A stretch of DNA of 64,000 bases, taken from NCBI GenBank assembly GCA_943735955.1, contig OX030958.1:7487126-7551125 (forward strand). The letters run 5' to 3'. The translations under genes and the position numbers were made by a program. Each line of letters opens with the position of its first letter. Position 1 is the first letter of the stretch. Under the pieces are notes generated by a model. That model was not told where the DNA came from and did no database searches. It saw only the letters and a program-made list of their open reading frames with translations. Source of the stretch: Piscicola geometra. Its lineage: Eukaryota; Annelida; Clitellata; Hirudinida; Piscicolidae. Below, in pieces: positions 47,837 through 62,184 of this stretch.

Positions 47837-50800
47837 GCTGGAAGAGGTGAAAAGTGAGTTGTTTGGAACAAGTAATGGGGAGGGGGAAAGAGGTCGTGGA
47901 AGAAAGACAGTTGAGCCGAAAACTTTATGAAAGTTTGTCTGTTTTTCAATTAATGCAAGAAGTTTTATATATTTATGAAAGATAGAATTTAAAGAATATT
48001 TTAAAGAGTTGAAACTTCAATTTAAAGGGTTTTAAACTTGATCAAATTGATTATTATATAAACTATTTAACGTTTAAAATATTCTTGAAGGAAATAAAAA
48101 GGCTGAGTTGAGTTAAATTTTAAATGAAGAGACTAGAAAAAACTTCAGAATTGTGAAAAAATAAGTATTAAATTTGAAGTTTTGTATAGTGGGAGATTTC
48201 AATGGGAAGTGCCAAAACCAAAAAAACTTCAAATTATACTATCAACAACGCATTCTTTTGGATAATAATCTACAAATAAATAAAAAAATAATTTGACGGC
48301 TTTTTATATTACCGCACTAAATTATTAATTTTTATATTCATATGAAAATCAGAATTTTGAGTTTAAAATTGCTTTATTATTTTCATCATTTTAATGAGCC
48401 TTCATGTTTAACTCATAATTGTTGAAAATCATTGAAGATTCAAAGATTAGTTCCTGAAAGAATTAATTTCAAAAATAAAATTCACTTAAAAAAATTTTAA
48501 TTTTTTTCTTAGATAAACAGCTTTTCACAATTTTGCATTCAACGTAAACTTTACTAAAGGCCTAAACTAAAATGAGCAAGCAATCGGTATTACTCGATAG
48601 AAAATCTTTTTAGAATGAAAACGTTTGTTGCGAAATCTTTTTAGAATGAAAACGTTTGTTGCGAAGAATGTTAATTTAGAGCTTTTGAACTGCTTTTAAA
48701 TCTTAGTGAATGACTTTTGCGATATTCTGAAAAAACGGAAGAATTATTTCAAATATTACTATAAATTATTAGGAATTTTATGTATCACAGAGAATAATTA
48801 TTCACAGTTTCTCAAAAACATGAGACCTTCTCCAAAATCTTCATAATGTTTGCTAAAATTCAAATTTCTTTTTCAAATTCAAAAATCAAAATCTGGAAAA
48901 ATATTTTTTTCAAAGATTTTTCTCAAAGATTTTATTTGGGGCGAAAGAATTTAGCAAATGACTTTCCTGAAGAGACTTTCTTGAGAAGATAATCTGATGA
49001 TCTGGACTAGGTGATTACATTTGCTGAAGATAAGGATTTGATTTAAAAAAGGATGAGAGCCGTCAAAATGTTGATCGATTCAGAGATAATGTTTCCAGCG
49101 CGAAACTCTTTTCCGGGAATGTGTCGGCAGCTTCAAATATGCAATATGCATTCAAACACGCCCATCAAGAACTGAGTCTTTTTATTCTAGAAAAACTCTT
49201 GTTTTTTCCAAATTGTTACTTTCCACATAAAACGATATATTGAAAATAACAAAATGAGCATTTTTAATTGCGTTATACGTCTATATAACGGATGCGAAAG
49301 AACAAAGTGTCTCAAAGTTATTAAAAATTCATCCACTGTCATATACAAGCCATTAGCTGATCGACAAGAATCGTTGGGCTAGAAAATGGAATTACTTCGT
49401 TTAATATATTTCATAAATACATAATTTTACATGAATGACTGGTTTCCTTATTAAGTCAATAATAAAGAAATAGATAATATATTTATTCGTTTTCAATGTT
49501 TTATTTAATGAAAAATAATGTAAACTATGAATTCTTTTGATTGAATTTACTAAATAGCTATCTATGTATTAGATAACTGTTTAATTTTCGTAAAAGTTTG
49601 TTTTTTCTATATTATTTTAAATCTAATTTTTGATAATATTTAACTATTACTCAAAAAGAAACTTATTAAAAACAAAACTTGAAAAATTATTCAAAACTTT
49701 TAGATAATTTTTTAAGTTTTGTTTTTAATAAGTTTCTTTTTGAGTAATAGTTAAATATTATTAAGAATTAAATTAAAAGGTATATACTAATTATGCAATT
49801 ACTGAAAAACAATCGAAAATTAAATTTAATGAAATCTTTTTCTAAAATTCACAGAAAACAAAACTATTGAGTTTAATGTTTTAAATAAAATAATTTAAAT
49901 TGAAGATATCTGATATTTTCTCAATTGCCAAGTTAATGATGTAAAAATAATGTGAAATTCTTTTTAGTGTGCAGCAGTGATAATAGACACGGAATATAAA
50001 TGAGCTTAACAATTTTCCAAATTCCTCCTTGCTCTGGCATTAAAGCAAAATAACAATATTTTTTATTTTTATTTTTTAGGCAATTTTTTCCAGTTTAATT
50101 TTGTGAATATTTAAAAGAATATTCAAATAAATCAGAATTAAGTTATACTTTTGTGATTATTAATAAAAAATATTCCTAATCGACTTTCTAATTAGAAAGC
50201 TTTCAATGAAAAGCATTTGATGGATTTTCGATAAGTTCGGGTAGAATACACGTCTGCAGTGCTTTCCTTTAACTATATGGCTTAAACTTAAAATTAGTAT
50301 ATATTCACATTTAAAAACTTGAGGATTCAAACTATTTTTATTCGTTAATTATACAATGAAGGAGTTAGTATTTAAAAAAGTATAAATATATTTATCTATT
50401 AATTAAATTATAAAATTTATTTTTTTAAGAAAAAGATTTTTATGATGCACAGAAAAAAGCTTTTCAACTTGAACTTTTCTAAATAAAAGTATATAAAAAG
50501 TTTTTACATACCTAAAAATTCCAGCTTGTAAAATAATCCTTTGGAATTGGTGTGGAAAACATTGAAGGAAAGTGTTTAAAAAAACATTGCGTAAGTTATA
50601 TAAATATCTTTACCCCATAATATAGTTAAATAAAAAAAACTAAAACATAGTATTAAGTGAAATCACATGAAGTAAAGTTTCAAATGATGCATTGCAATAA
50701 TTGGGGTTCGTGCAAAACGTATCATGATTCTTAGATTTTTTTGAAATCACCTGCTACCTGCATTAAAGAATTGCAAAAGTATGCATTAAAGATATTTTTT

Positions 50801-51775
50801 TAAAGCATTCTTGAACATTTTAATTCAAAAAATGCTTTTAAAAAATAAATACAGAAAAAGTAATATAAAAATTTTTAAAATAATTTTTCAAATAAATTGT
50901 AAATGTATTTTATTTTTTTACAAATATCACATTATGTTACAAAAATATGAAAATAATACTAACTCTAAAAAATAAAAAAAAACAAAAAAGAATTTTTAAT
51001 TTCTCATAGGCAAAATATTTGTTCAATTTAAAATGTCATCGTAAAAAAATTATTCATATAGTTCCCGTCGTTAGAGATTTCAATGTAAATTTACATTGAA
51101 ATTTACAGCAACTGCTTCATCAGGAATGAAGCTAAAAACACAAGAAATCTTTCATGTTAGTCTTGCAATAAATTTTCTGACTTTTAGTATGAAAAAAACT
51201 TATTTTAGACATTGTTACGAGAAAAATAGTAAAAACTATATTATTTTTCAATATTATTTAAATCAGATTTCGGGATATTTTTCATGAAAATTAATTATTT
51301 ATTTGTGCAAACATCTCGAAAGAATAAAAAATCAAAAAAGAGAAAAGTGTTGAACTCGCTTCAAAAAGTTTCGTGCTCAGAGGAGCATTAGCTAGATTGC
51401 TTTATTTTGTAAGTTTAAAAATGAATTAAAATACATATATAATTAAAAATTTAATTGATTTTTTTCCAAATTTTAATAAATATTTGTGATAATGTAATTG
51501 TTATTAATTTGATATTTTAGATACAACCAAACATTATTTTATGAAAATTTTCTTATTCAAAAAACAACAATATTTTTTTTAATTGAATAAAATAGTTTTT
51601 TGTTGCCTTTAGAACTTTCGGCTCTCGAAAGCGAATAATCTGTCTTCATTCGCCTCCGTTGCCAGCGTTTTCCTTCTTCACAGCAACTACCTGAATATCT
51701 TTTTCCATCCCTTCCATGTATTTTTTTTCTTCTTCTTTCTTCTTCCTTGGTGTCTCCATCTTAGATGTTAGCTAT
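47837..51775. other. Intergenic/5' region of GPCR, no further gene seen
   Basis: AT-rich. The immediate flank probably contains the GPCR 5' UTR and promoter, but no specific element can be named. It holds a 33-bp tandem duplication (about 48,598-48,664) and a long hairpin at 49,634-49,760. Confidence 0.55.
49634..49760. repeat. Near-perfect 57-bp inverted repeat (hairpin)
   Basis: Arms 49,634-49,690 and 49,704-49,760. The outer 47 bp match perfectly, with one mismatch in the inner 10 bp and a 13-nt loop. AT-rich, in a gene desert. Could be a MITE, a replication-born foldback or a hairpin RNA source. Confidence 0.85.
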
Positions 51776-52024
51776 GGGGAGCAAGAATGGCTTAGATGGT
51801 AGACGTCGAACTTGCAACTTAAAGGTTGCCTGTTCGATTCCTTGACGAGCAACCATATAACTATCATATACCTAGTGTATATGATGCGGTGTTTGCGACA
51901 TATGCATTGAGAGATGTGTACGTTGTGTAGAGTGGCGCCTCGGCGCATAAAAACCATGGTTCCTAGAACCATTGCAACATGGCCTGTGTCTGTCAGGCTG
52001 TGAACAGTATAAACAACAAAAAAT
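51776..52024 (+). mobile_element. tRNA-derived SINE
   Basis: The 5' head resembles a tRNA: an A-box-like TGGCTTAGATGG (51,788-51,799), an anticodon-arm-like stretch, and a B box GTTCGATTCC (51,831-51,840). A non-tRNA body of about 180 bp follows (GATGCGGTGTTTGCGACATA), then a short A-rich tail. A diverged copy lies inverted at 54,838-55,082. Confidence 0.8.
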
Positions 52025-54690
52025 CTCATTAATAGTTCAAATCCCTCTTCTTCAAATACAATCTATATCTTTTCGCTTCTCTTGCTTTGTCACTAAGACG
52101 TCTTACATGCGCTGTTAATTTTTAATTGAATGATTTTAAGTTTTTTTTTCCACTTTCAATGAAATCTCTTCATCTTCTTCTTCTTTGCTACCTTTAGCTC
52201 CAACCTTTTACTCAACGCCACGGTCACCAGACCATAGAACAATGCAAGTCGTACATTTAAGCTTTCACTTTAAAACTCTTCAAAGTTTTTTTCTTTTATT
52301 TTTCTCCATCCAATTTGACAAACATTTTGTTTTTCTTTCTTTGTCCACTATCAATTACTTTGTACTGTTGACTCTAGTTAACCAAACTCCTCTGCCTTTC
52401 AGCTTTTATTTTCGCGATTGCGTGACACCACGAAGACTGTTTTTATCTACTCACTTACAGCCAATCTCATTGACCTTCATTTCTTATTTTTCCAACGCTA
52501 AATTCCATCTCGTAAAGCTCTCGTCAACCCGCTTACTTCTGCCTCCCACAATCACATTTGGAAAAATTATTTTTTAAAACAAAATATAAAAAGACTTAAA
52601 AAAAAAGATTTTTTTATATAATACTTTTCGAAATAACAAAACTATATGATAATTAATCCTACTAAAGTTTCCCTGAACGTGAGATCAGGGAATATATGCA
52701 GTGAAGGAGTTATTTGCTTTTAAGGAGCCTCATTTCTAATCCTGCAGCTTGAAAAAAATAGTTAAAATATTTTTTCTCCGGAAAATATGCTCTCCGGTTT
52801 CAAAGTTTTCTATTTAAAAAGTTATTTTAATTAATTCTATTTAGTTTTTAAATTTTTCAAGATTAAAGAATATAATAAGATAAATCTGTTCTAAAAAGTA
52901 TGGAAGCATTTGTTGAAATTATAAAAAGCTTTAAAGTGGCATAATATTTTACAAAGGCTTAGGTAAACCCTTTCAAATGTCTACTTACATAAAAAATAGA
53001 TGATATCGATAATTTATTTTTCCAGTTTCGAACTTTCTAAAAAGTAAACTTTAGAACTCAATTATGGATCATAAAAGCAAAGCTGGACATCAAACCTTTA
53101 ATCCGTTAAAACGTTATTAACGAAATAATTTGAAATAAATCAATTTTTAATATATTCTAAAATACTTGGTTAAATAAAAATACAACTATAACTTCAAAGA
53201 AACAAAATAAAACAAATGCATCAAATAACTCAACAATAAACTCTAAGTAGATTGCGAGAGAATAGTTTCCAACAAATAAAGATCATTATCATCACCAATC
53301 TCACAAAAATAACAATTTAATTGCTTTTTTACGATTTTTTCATTTTCGTCTTTAAAATAGCACTTAATTCACATTCTATTGGAAACAACTCAATGATCTT
53401 AGGTATCTAGAAGTTCTCTGCAATCGAGCTGCTCGACGTCGTCTATGTCGCTGACACTTCAGTGACGACGTGCTGACGTTTTGTCGTGTCGCTCAAACAA
53501 ATCAAGTTTCTCAAAAAAATCTTCAGATGAAACAAACTCAACGAATGACTTTTTCGCAATGCTCAGAAATTGAAAAAAAGTTTATTTGACATCATTATTT
53601 GAATACAAAATAAAGCTTTTCATTGACTCAGATTTACGCAGATTAAAAAAAAGAATATGCTGGTTTACATTTTCTTCAAAATCTTATAGTTTAACTTTTA
53701 TACATTTTTTCCCAATTTATTACAAATTACACTTCATAAATGGTAATTTACGGGTAAGCTTTTGTAAACTCTTAATTTATCTATTGCGAAAAATATGTAT
53801 AAGAAATTATGTTGATTTTTTTCAATGTTCAACGGTAACTTCCGTTGAATTTGACACAAATCAACTATTTATCTATCGATAATTCTATTTTATTTTCATT
53901 AATTTTTCAATTTTGGAGTTTAATCGTCCAAGAATCTATTAGATTCGAGAATTCTTCTTTTTGAGCAATTTCACGCTTTCTTGCTCCGGTAAATTTCCTT
54001 CCTCTCCATCATCATAATCATCATCAATATCATTCTCTTCTGTACCATCATCATCATCACCACCACCACCAGCACGCCCATCAGCCTCTTCAATTGAACT
54101 CAAATGAGGCATAAAAATACTTTTTCTATAAATACAAATCGCTTCACTTCGATTTTAAAAACCAAAAGTGCACTGATCAAGCTTTCGTGCCGATAGATCT
54201 TCATATTGTTTTATTTACTATTGATTATGAATAAACGAAAAGGTTTTCTTCAATTGTTATCGAAATGCCGCATTCGACAGCACGCTCGCCCATTAGGCGA
54301 ATCAATCTCTATTTTTGAAAATGCCAAAGAATCGCTCTCTGTTACCTTCGAGTTGAATTATCTTGAAGAGGCAAAAGCATTCAGTGCTCTTACGCGGGAA
54401 TGAGTGATCGAGCTTGGAAATTATCATCAACACCATCATCATCATCAGCCTCATCATTGGCATCATCATCGGCATCCTCATCATATTCATCCAGACCATC
54501 ATTATTACATGGAAGTCTTTAAAAAGAATAACCATTAACGATAAATAAAAGTCTAAGTTTAATAAAAACAACGCTATCAAGCACATGACGACTAATGGCT
54601 TTGCATAAGAGTTCCCAGAAACATCAGTTCCTATAAACACATCTATGGAGATTAAAAAGAAATAAATACCCCTAAGCCATTCTGCAACTG
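52025..54690. other. Intergenic, no supported gene
   Basis: AT-rich sequence. ORFs of 130 aa (52,185) and 98 aa (53,586) have no recognisable domain and low-complexity content; I do not call them. A short GC-richer block occurs at about 53,420-53,490, and CAT microsatellites at about 54,005-54,065 and 54,425-54,505. Confidence 0.5.
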
Positions 54691-54837
54691 CTACTACCCC
54701 TACTACAAATACTACTACTACTAATACTACTACTACTACTAATACTATTATTACTACTACTACTACTACTACTAGCATCACTACTACTACTAATACTACT
54801 ACTATTACTAATACCACTACTATTTCTACTACTACTA
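54690..54837. repeat. Imperfect CTA-type microsatellite
   Basis: Interrupted CTA/ATT trinucleotide tract directly adjoining the 3' end of the inverted SINE. Confidence 0.85.
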
Positions 54838-55082
54838 ATTTTTTTTGTCTATATCGTTCACAGCCTGACAGACGCATGCCATGTTACAATGGTTCTGAGA
54901 ACCATGGGTCTTATGCGCCGAAGCGCCACTCAACACGACGTACACATCTCTCAATGCATACGTCGCAAACACCGCATCATATACACTAGGTATATGATAG
55001 TTCACGGTTGCTTGTCAAAGATTCGAACAGGCAACCTTTGAGTTGCAAGTCCAACGTCTACCATCTAAGCCATCCCCACTCC
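54838..55082 (-). mobile_element. tRNA-derived SINE, inverted copy
   Basis: Reverse complement of the 51,776 SINE family. The B-box complement GATTCGAACAGGCAACC and the A-box complement CCATCTAAGCC are at the right end, the T-rich tail complement at the left. CTA repeats border it on both sides. Confidence 0.8.
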
Positions 55083-55268
55083 CCTACTACTAATACTTCT
55101 TCTACTACTACTACTACTACTTCTACTACTTCTACTACTTCTACTACTACTACTACTACTTCTACTACTTCTACTACTTCTACTACTACTACTACTACTT
55201 CTACTACTTCTACTACTTCTACTACTACTACTACTACTTCTACTACTTCTACTACTTCTACTACTACT
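55083..55268. repeat. Higher-order CTA/CTT repeat, 39-bp period
   Basis: About four tandem copies of a 39-bp unit made of CTA triplets with CTT at fixed positions, grading into pure CTA. Confidence 0.85.
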
Positions 55269-55351
55269 GTTGTTCGTCCGTCGAGTCGACGAGGACCACT
55301 TTAAAGTTATTCAGGTGTGTGTGCTCAGATGGCTGGTGAGGCCGATCCTGG

Positions 55352-56634
<1,283 letters not shown>

Positions 56635-56639
56635 ATTTT

Positions 56640-59600
56640 ATTCCTGAATAAATACATTACACCAATGCCTTCTTCGTAATTCTGTGGAAAGCCTGCGTAA
56701 TACAAGACATTGAAACGACGAAAAGACACGAAATTGTGAAATACGATTCCTAAGCGTAGTTTCACAAGCAATTATGAATTCCTGCATTACTTAAGTCTCA
56801 TGCAATCTAATTATAAACTTTAAACTTTTAAATTATGTTTTAAAGCATTTCAATGGTCTCTTTTTGAATTTCTAAACTCAGCTTTAAATAATTTTTTTAT
56901 GGTTTCAAAAGTTTTTTTATTATAATTATTATTATTGTAATAAAAATGAAGGTTTTAAGAAGTCCACAAAACTCATTTCATAAATGAAGCTTTAAATTCT
57001 AAAACGTTGTATTTAAGTTGTATACACTTTTTAACAATGATTTTTGTTTTCATCTTGAGTTTAAATTAAAAAATTTAAGCTTTTAGAACAAATCTTTTTT
57101 TTAATATATTGATATTTTTTATAGTTTATTGAAAATTAAGTATTTATCAACGACGACAGCAAAAAAACAATGAATAAATTTAAATAACGATTAATTTAAA
57201 CTCTAAAGTAAAAATCTTGTAAAGAAAATTTGTTCATGTTGAAGGAAGACTAATGGTGTACTATGATGGATTGGGTGTCGTTTGAGACGAAGAAAAAGAA
57301 TTTGGAACATATGGAAATTTCATGTAACATTTTAATGAAGCTTTTATTGAGAATTGGAGGAAAATTATATTAAAATATTTATTTAATTTCAAAATCCCAA
57401 AAGACTAATCGATTAACTAGTGTATACATTTTTTTAATAATTAAGACTGCATTATTTTATTATGCCGTGTAGCACTATCATAATATTATAATAAAAAAAC
57501 TAACTTATTCTAAATAGGTGCAAGAAACTTTTTAAATTATCTGTACGTAGGACGAAAAAAAGAATTTTGAAAAGTACAAACCTGAGAAGTCTAGCCTTAA
57601 GTCAGTCGCATCAACAAAACTTTATCAATCTTTCATTTTTAAACCCACACATTTTTGCCTCATCCCGAACATTAAACGACATTTCTGAATTAAATTGACA
57701 ATCCAAACTTACTCCAATATAATAGAAAAGGATCGAAAAAGTATTCTTCCTACATTGAATTTTTAAACACGTTTTCGGTTTATCTTCATTATATGCTGAG
57801 GCATTTTAAGATGAAATTTTCGTTTATCTTGGTTAGCTTATCTTTTTCCAACTACAAAAAAGTTGAAATATTACTAAATATGTTATTTTATATTTAACTG
57901 TTCATTTAGTTCTACTCTAGGCAGCTTTTTAAATTATTTGTTTTCAAAGTACGGATTATTTTAATAAATTAACAATCATTTTTTATTTTTTTTTAAATAA
58001 TGGCTAGAAAATCACGTAAAAGAATTTTCATTTTACTTGTATGATCAATTTTTTTTAGTTCTTATTTTTTCTAAGCTCTTGGAGCCTTCACCACAAGCTA
58101 TATACAAGCTTACTTTATGCAAAACACTGTTATTTTTCTAATTTAAGAAATATTTAGTTAAAAATATTTTTTCCCATTAAAAAAAATTAACCATTAATAT
58201 TCCATTTTGAATATTAATTTCAGTGATTAATTTGGAACTTTATAAACTTCAAAAATAAATTTGTAGTCAAAATATTTATTTATGGATGCCAGTGAAAACT
58301 TGAAGCCTATGTGGTCTCTAAACTTGTAAGTTATGAATACAAGTTATGCGCCACTGTAATAAAGCTTTCCATTTTTACTATTATTCTTCTTAAATCTTCC
58401 ATGGTTTGTCTTTACGCCATCTTCTGAAACCATTAGCTGTCGTTTTTGTTTTCCAAATGCTAAATTAGTTTCATTAGGCCTTAAAAGTTTCATTAAGAAG
58501 AAAGAACTATCGAAAAAGAAATTATTTAAATGCAAGCGTGCTGTTAAATTAGAATAAATACATAAAATATTTATCTATTTTATAATCTTTAGACATAAAA
58601 CAATTCTACCAAGAAATAAAGGAACAAAAAAATATTTACAACCAAATCTCTAAAAAAATGAACCAGTCTAATTCCATACAAACACCATCGCTTAATTCAA
58701 GTCCTTTGTAAATCTTCTGGTCTCTTTAGATCCCTATATCTAATTGAATTAATCACAAAACGTTCCAATAATGATTGCAAAAACATCTAGGAACATGCAA
58801 AAATAAAATGGACATTTACCTCAAGATTGACGCAATGCAATTTGGTTTCATGCTGCGTGCATGAGAACGACGGCCAAAATGACGGGAAAAAACGGCATCA
58901 AAAGTTGTTATTAAGTAATTTATTCTCGCTTTATTTATCCTCGACTTTTATTTCTTTAATATTTTCTCTCCATAAATTCGTCTCTTCTGAAACAACCACT
59001 GCCGGTGTTTACCAAGCGTACAGTAAATTACGGCAATAGTATCAAAGCTCTAGCAAATAAAAGCTTCAGCCAAATAATGTTGTTTTAACTGCGTCAGTGC
59101 AATAAATAAAAAGTTAATAATCCAAAATGGGTGATGTAGTGACAGTTCGTTGGGCAATTATGGGAATAAATTATTAAAAAATCATCTTAAAAGATGATGG
59201 GATAATGTTGAGTGATGAATGGAAGTTTGACTGTTGCTCAACCATTTCATGAAGTCTCCATTATTCTAAAAGCTATTTGGATCACATAAATTTCATTCTC
59301 AATCGCTTAGACTTACAGGTCGTTGGTGGACAGCAGTGAGCTAGCCTGCAGCTGTCATTCCTCGGTGCACATGAGTGATTTGAACTCAACTCGCCATTAA
59401 ACTCAGTCGTGAATACGTATTTAGATTTTAAGTGAATACTTTTGGAAGTTTTATTCAAATGAGAATATTATTTTTTAAATTCCAAAAGAAAAAATACCCG
59501 ATTCTTTATTTTTTTGTACTTGAAACGGAAAACTCGATTTTTAATGTTAATCGTCCTATTCAAGCCAACCTTGTTTCAGTCGAAAAACTAAAATGTTGAA

Positions 59601-59943
59601 TATTTAAACTTGGGAATAATTTCTTCCACTTTTGAAAACTCTCATTTATTATTTGAACGGACTAACACTGAATTGACAAAAAGTTGTAAAATAAATAAAT
59701 TTATATACACAGAAAAAAATAATAATTGTAAAAAATCTATAAAAAAAAGAAGAATGATAATAATAATGTAATACATACCTAAATACACTTAAAAACTTAT
59801 AAAACACTAAAAAGATGCTTCGACATAACCTCCAACGAACGAACCAAAGACAAAGCCTTCATCACAACATCCACCAAAAATGCCAAACCTCCATGCTCAC
59901 ACCCCACCAATGCTCTAGGTCCTAGAGTCTATCACACGCATCC
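56640..59943. other. Intergenic, no supported gene
   Basis: AT-rich sequence between the CTA array and INTS14. No ORF shows domain signatures. The last few hundred bases (from about 59,600) probably include the INTS14 3' UTR; the C/A-rich stretch 59,820-59,940 directly follows its stop codon. Confidence 0.5.
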
Positions 59944-62150
59944 TCAATTGAGAGGCAAGGGGTGGATGTGGTGGTTGACGTCTAGTGCCTTCGGGGATCG
60001 GAGGACAGTGGCCGCATGGCGCAGCTGGAGTGGCGTGGAGGGGTGGTGTGTGGCAGCGAGACTACTGGCCTCCCTCTCGAGTAGGCTCGCTAGAGACGCG
60101 AACAACTCGAAGAAGCCAATGCTCAAAGCAGCCTTGCGAACTCTGTTCAACTCCTGAGTGAGGTGAAAGGGTGCATGAAGGGAGTGGGATGATTATCACG
60201 ATGATGAAGAAGAAAATAATGAAAACGATGATGAAGAGGATGAAAGCGGTGACGAAACCTTGTAGAACTGCGACTGCTTCTCTGGAATCTTCCTTCCATT
60301 CCTGATGATCTTCTGGATGTCACCCTGGAGAGCAAACGAATAATAAGTGATTAATAGAAAATATCTAAAACAGAAAAACTTTAATGAAACAATCAAGGCA
60401 TGCCATGAGAATGATGATTAGTTATTAAACATTTGGGCATTCAAATAACGTATCGACACCATCCAAACTGATCTACCCACTACCCGTTCGTCTTTTCTTC
60501 ACCCACTATCCACTTAACCGTTCACAAAAATTTTATCCGAATCGATCCCAACTTAAACACCCCCCCATTCATGCACAAACCAACCCCAACCAACAACCCA
60601 CCCCCCCCCCCCAACCATCCATCTAAACACAGCCCGCCCCACCCACCTGCAAGCCAACATTATGCGTCCATACGACACAGTTTTGCGAGTAGCTTTTCTT
60701 TTCCGAGTAGGATGTAAGTGGGAATGCGGACTTGGAAGGCGTCTGCGAAACGGGATGGGGGGGGGGGAGGGGGTGGGGAAGTTTTTGATTAAAATTAATT
60801 AAACGAAGAATAAGTCAATTATTTTAGTTATTTAATATTATTTAAATGTATGTTATCAGAGAAGGTAAACAAATTTAAATATCAGACTAAGACGAAAGTG
60901 TAGCAGTTGAACGAAAATAGTTTGAAATATTTCTGAAAATCTATTAATGAATGATAATTTAATAAAATGTTTAAATAGAAATAATAATTAAAAATAAGAA
61001 TAAAGTAAGTAATTAAAAGAGCACGGTATCATCATCAGGACGAGAGACAGGAGTGAGATTGTTGAAGGAGCCCAGCCAGGGAACAGAATTCTGGCCTGCA
61101 TTGGTGATGATGATGATAATGAAGCCGATGATGATGATGACGATGATGAGGATGACGATAATGAAGATGACGATGATGATGGTGATGCTGATGGCGATGA
61201 TGATGATAATGACAATGACGAAGATGATGGTGATGATGAGGATGATGCAACAGATAATTTAATAAAACTCACGCACCATACTTGAAGAGGGAGAGGTTGA
61301 GGTTGGACTTCTTCTTCGAGTCTGACTGCACGTACAAAATGCCGAACCAATGCGCGCTAACCAGCAAATGCAGTGGTAGTGGTGGCAATGACTAACCAGC
61401 AGTTTGGCATTTTCAAAATGTTAGTTTCAACATTCATGATAGTTATTTCCATCATCATCATCATCATCGTCACACCCCGCACCACCACCATCATCTTCAT
61501 CACCACCACCACCATCATCCTCATCACCATCATCATCATCAGCACCACCATCATCATCATCAGCACCTGATTTGCACCAATGCGAGCATGCCTTCGACCT
61601 TGAGACTGCCGTGCAGGAGGACTGTGAAGGTCGCCTGCTTGTCGGTGCTCTCTTTTTCGTCAGAGTGGTCTTGATGATGATGATGGTGGCGGTCTTGATG
61701 ATGATGATGGTGGCGATATTGGTGGTGATGATGATGATGGTGGTCATGATAGTGTTAAGATGACACAAACAACCAGACAAACAAGTACACATATAAGCAG
61801 AATGATAAGAAGAGAGACAGTCAGGCAAGCAAGCAAGCAACCAGAGACGGGTAGGACGAGGTGTCTGGAGTGGAAGGGAGGGTTGCAGAGGTCAGACAGA
61901 AGTAGTGAGCCACACAGCACCATCTCGTTCCACAAGGCTTGTCTGTGGGCAAGAGGGTGGTAGTGCATGATGGATGGATAGAATTATGGGAGATGATAAG
62001 TTAGAATTATTGTGAATATTATGCACATTAAAATAAAATAACAGACACATTTTTTATATCCTAAAAAAAGATTTAGTCGAATGAATAGATTGTTATAATT
62101 ATTGATGATAGAATCACGATCACCCTATCGTCATCATCATCATCATCATT

Positions 62151-62184
<34 letters not shown>

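Noticed and set aside
51776..51850. Possible tRNA gene
   Set aside because: A/B boxes are present but the acceptor stem does not close and a conserved non-tRNA body follows; it is a SINE head.
52185..52577. 130-codon ORF on the plus strand
   Set aside because: No domain, low complexity (Phe/Ser/Leu/Thr-rich), no splice or homology support.
53586..53882. 98-codon ORF on the plus strand
   Set aside because: AT-rich chance frame with no recognisable motif.
54302..54877. 191-codon minus-strand ORF with hydrophobic Val/Met runs
   Set aside because: Driven by CTA/CAT microsatellites and crosses into a SINE; not a membrane protein gene.
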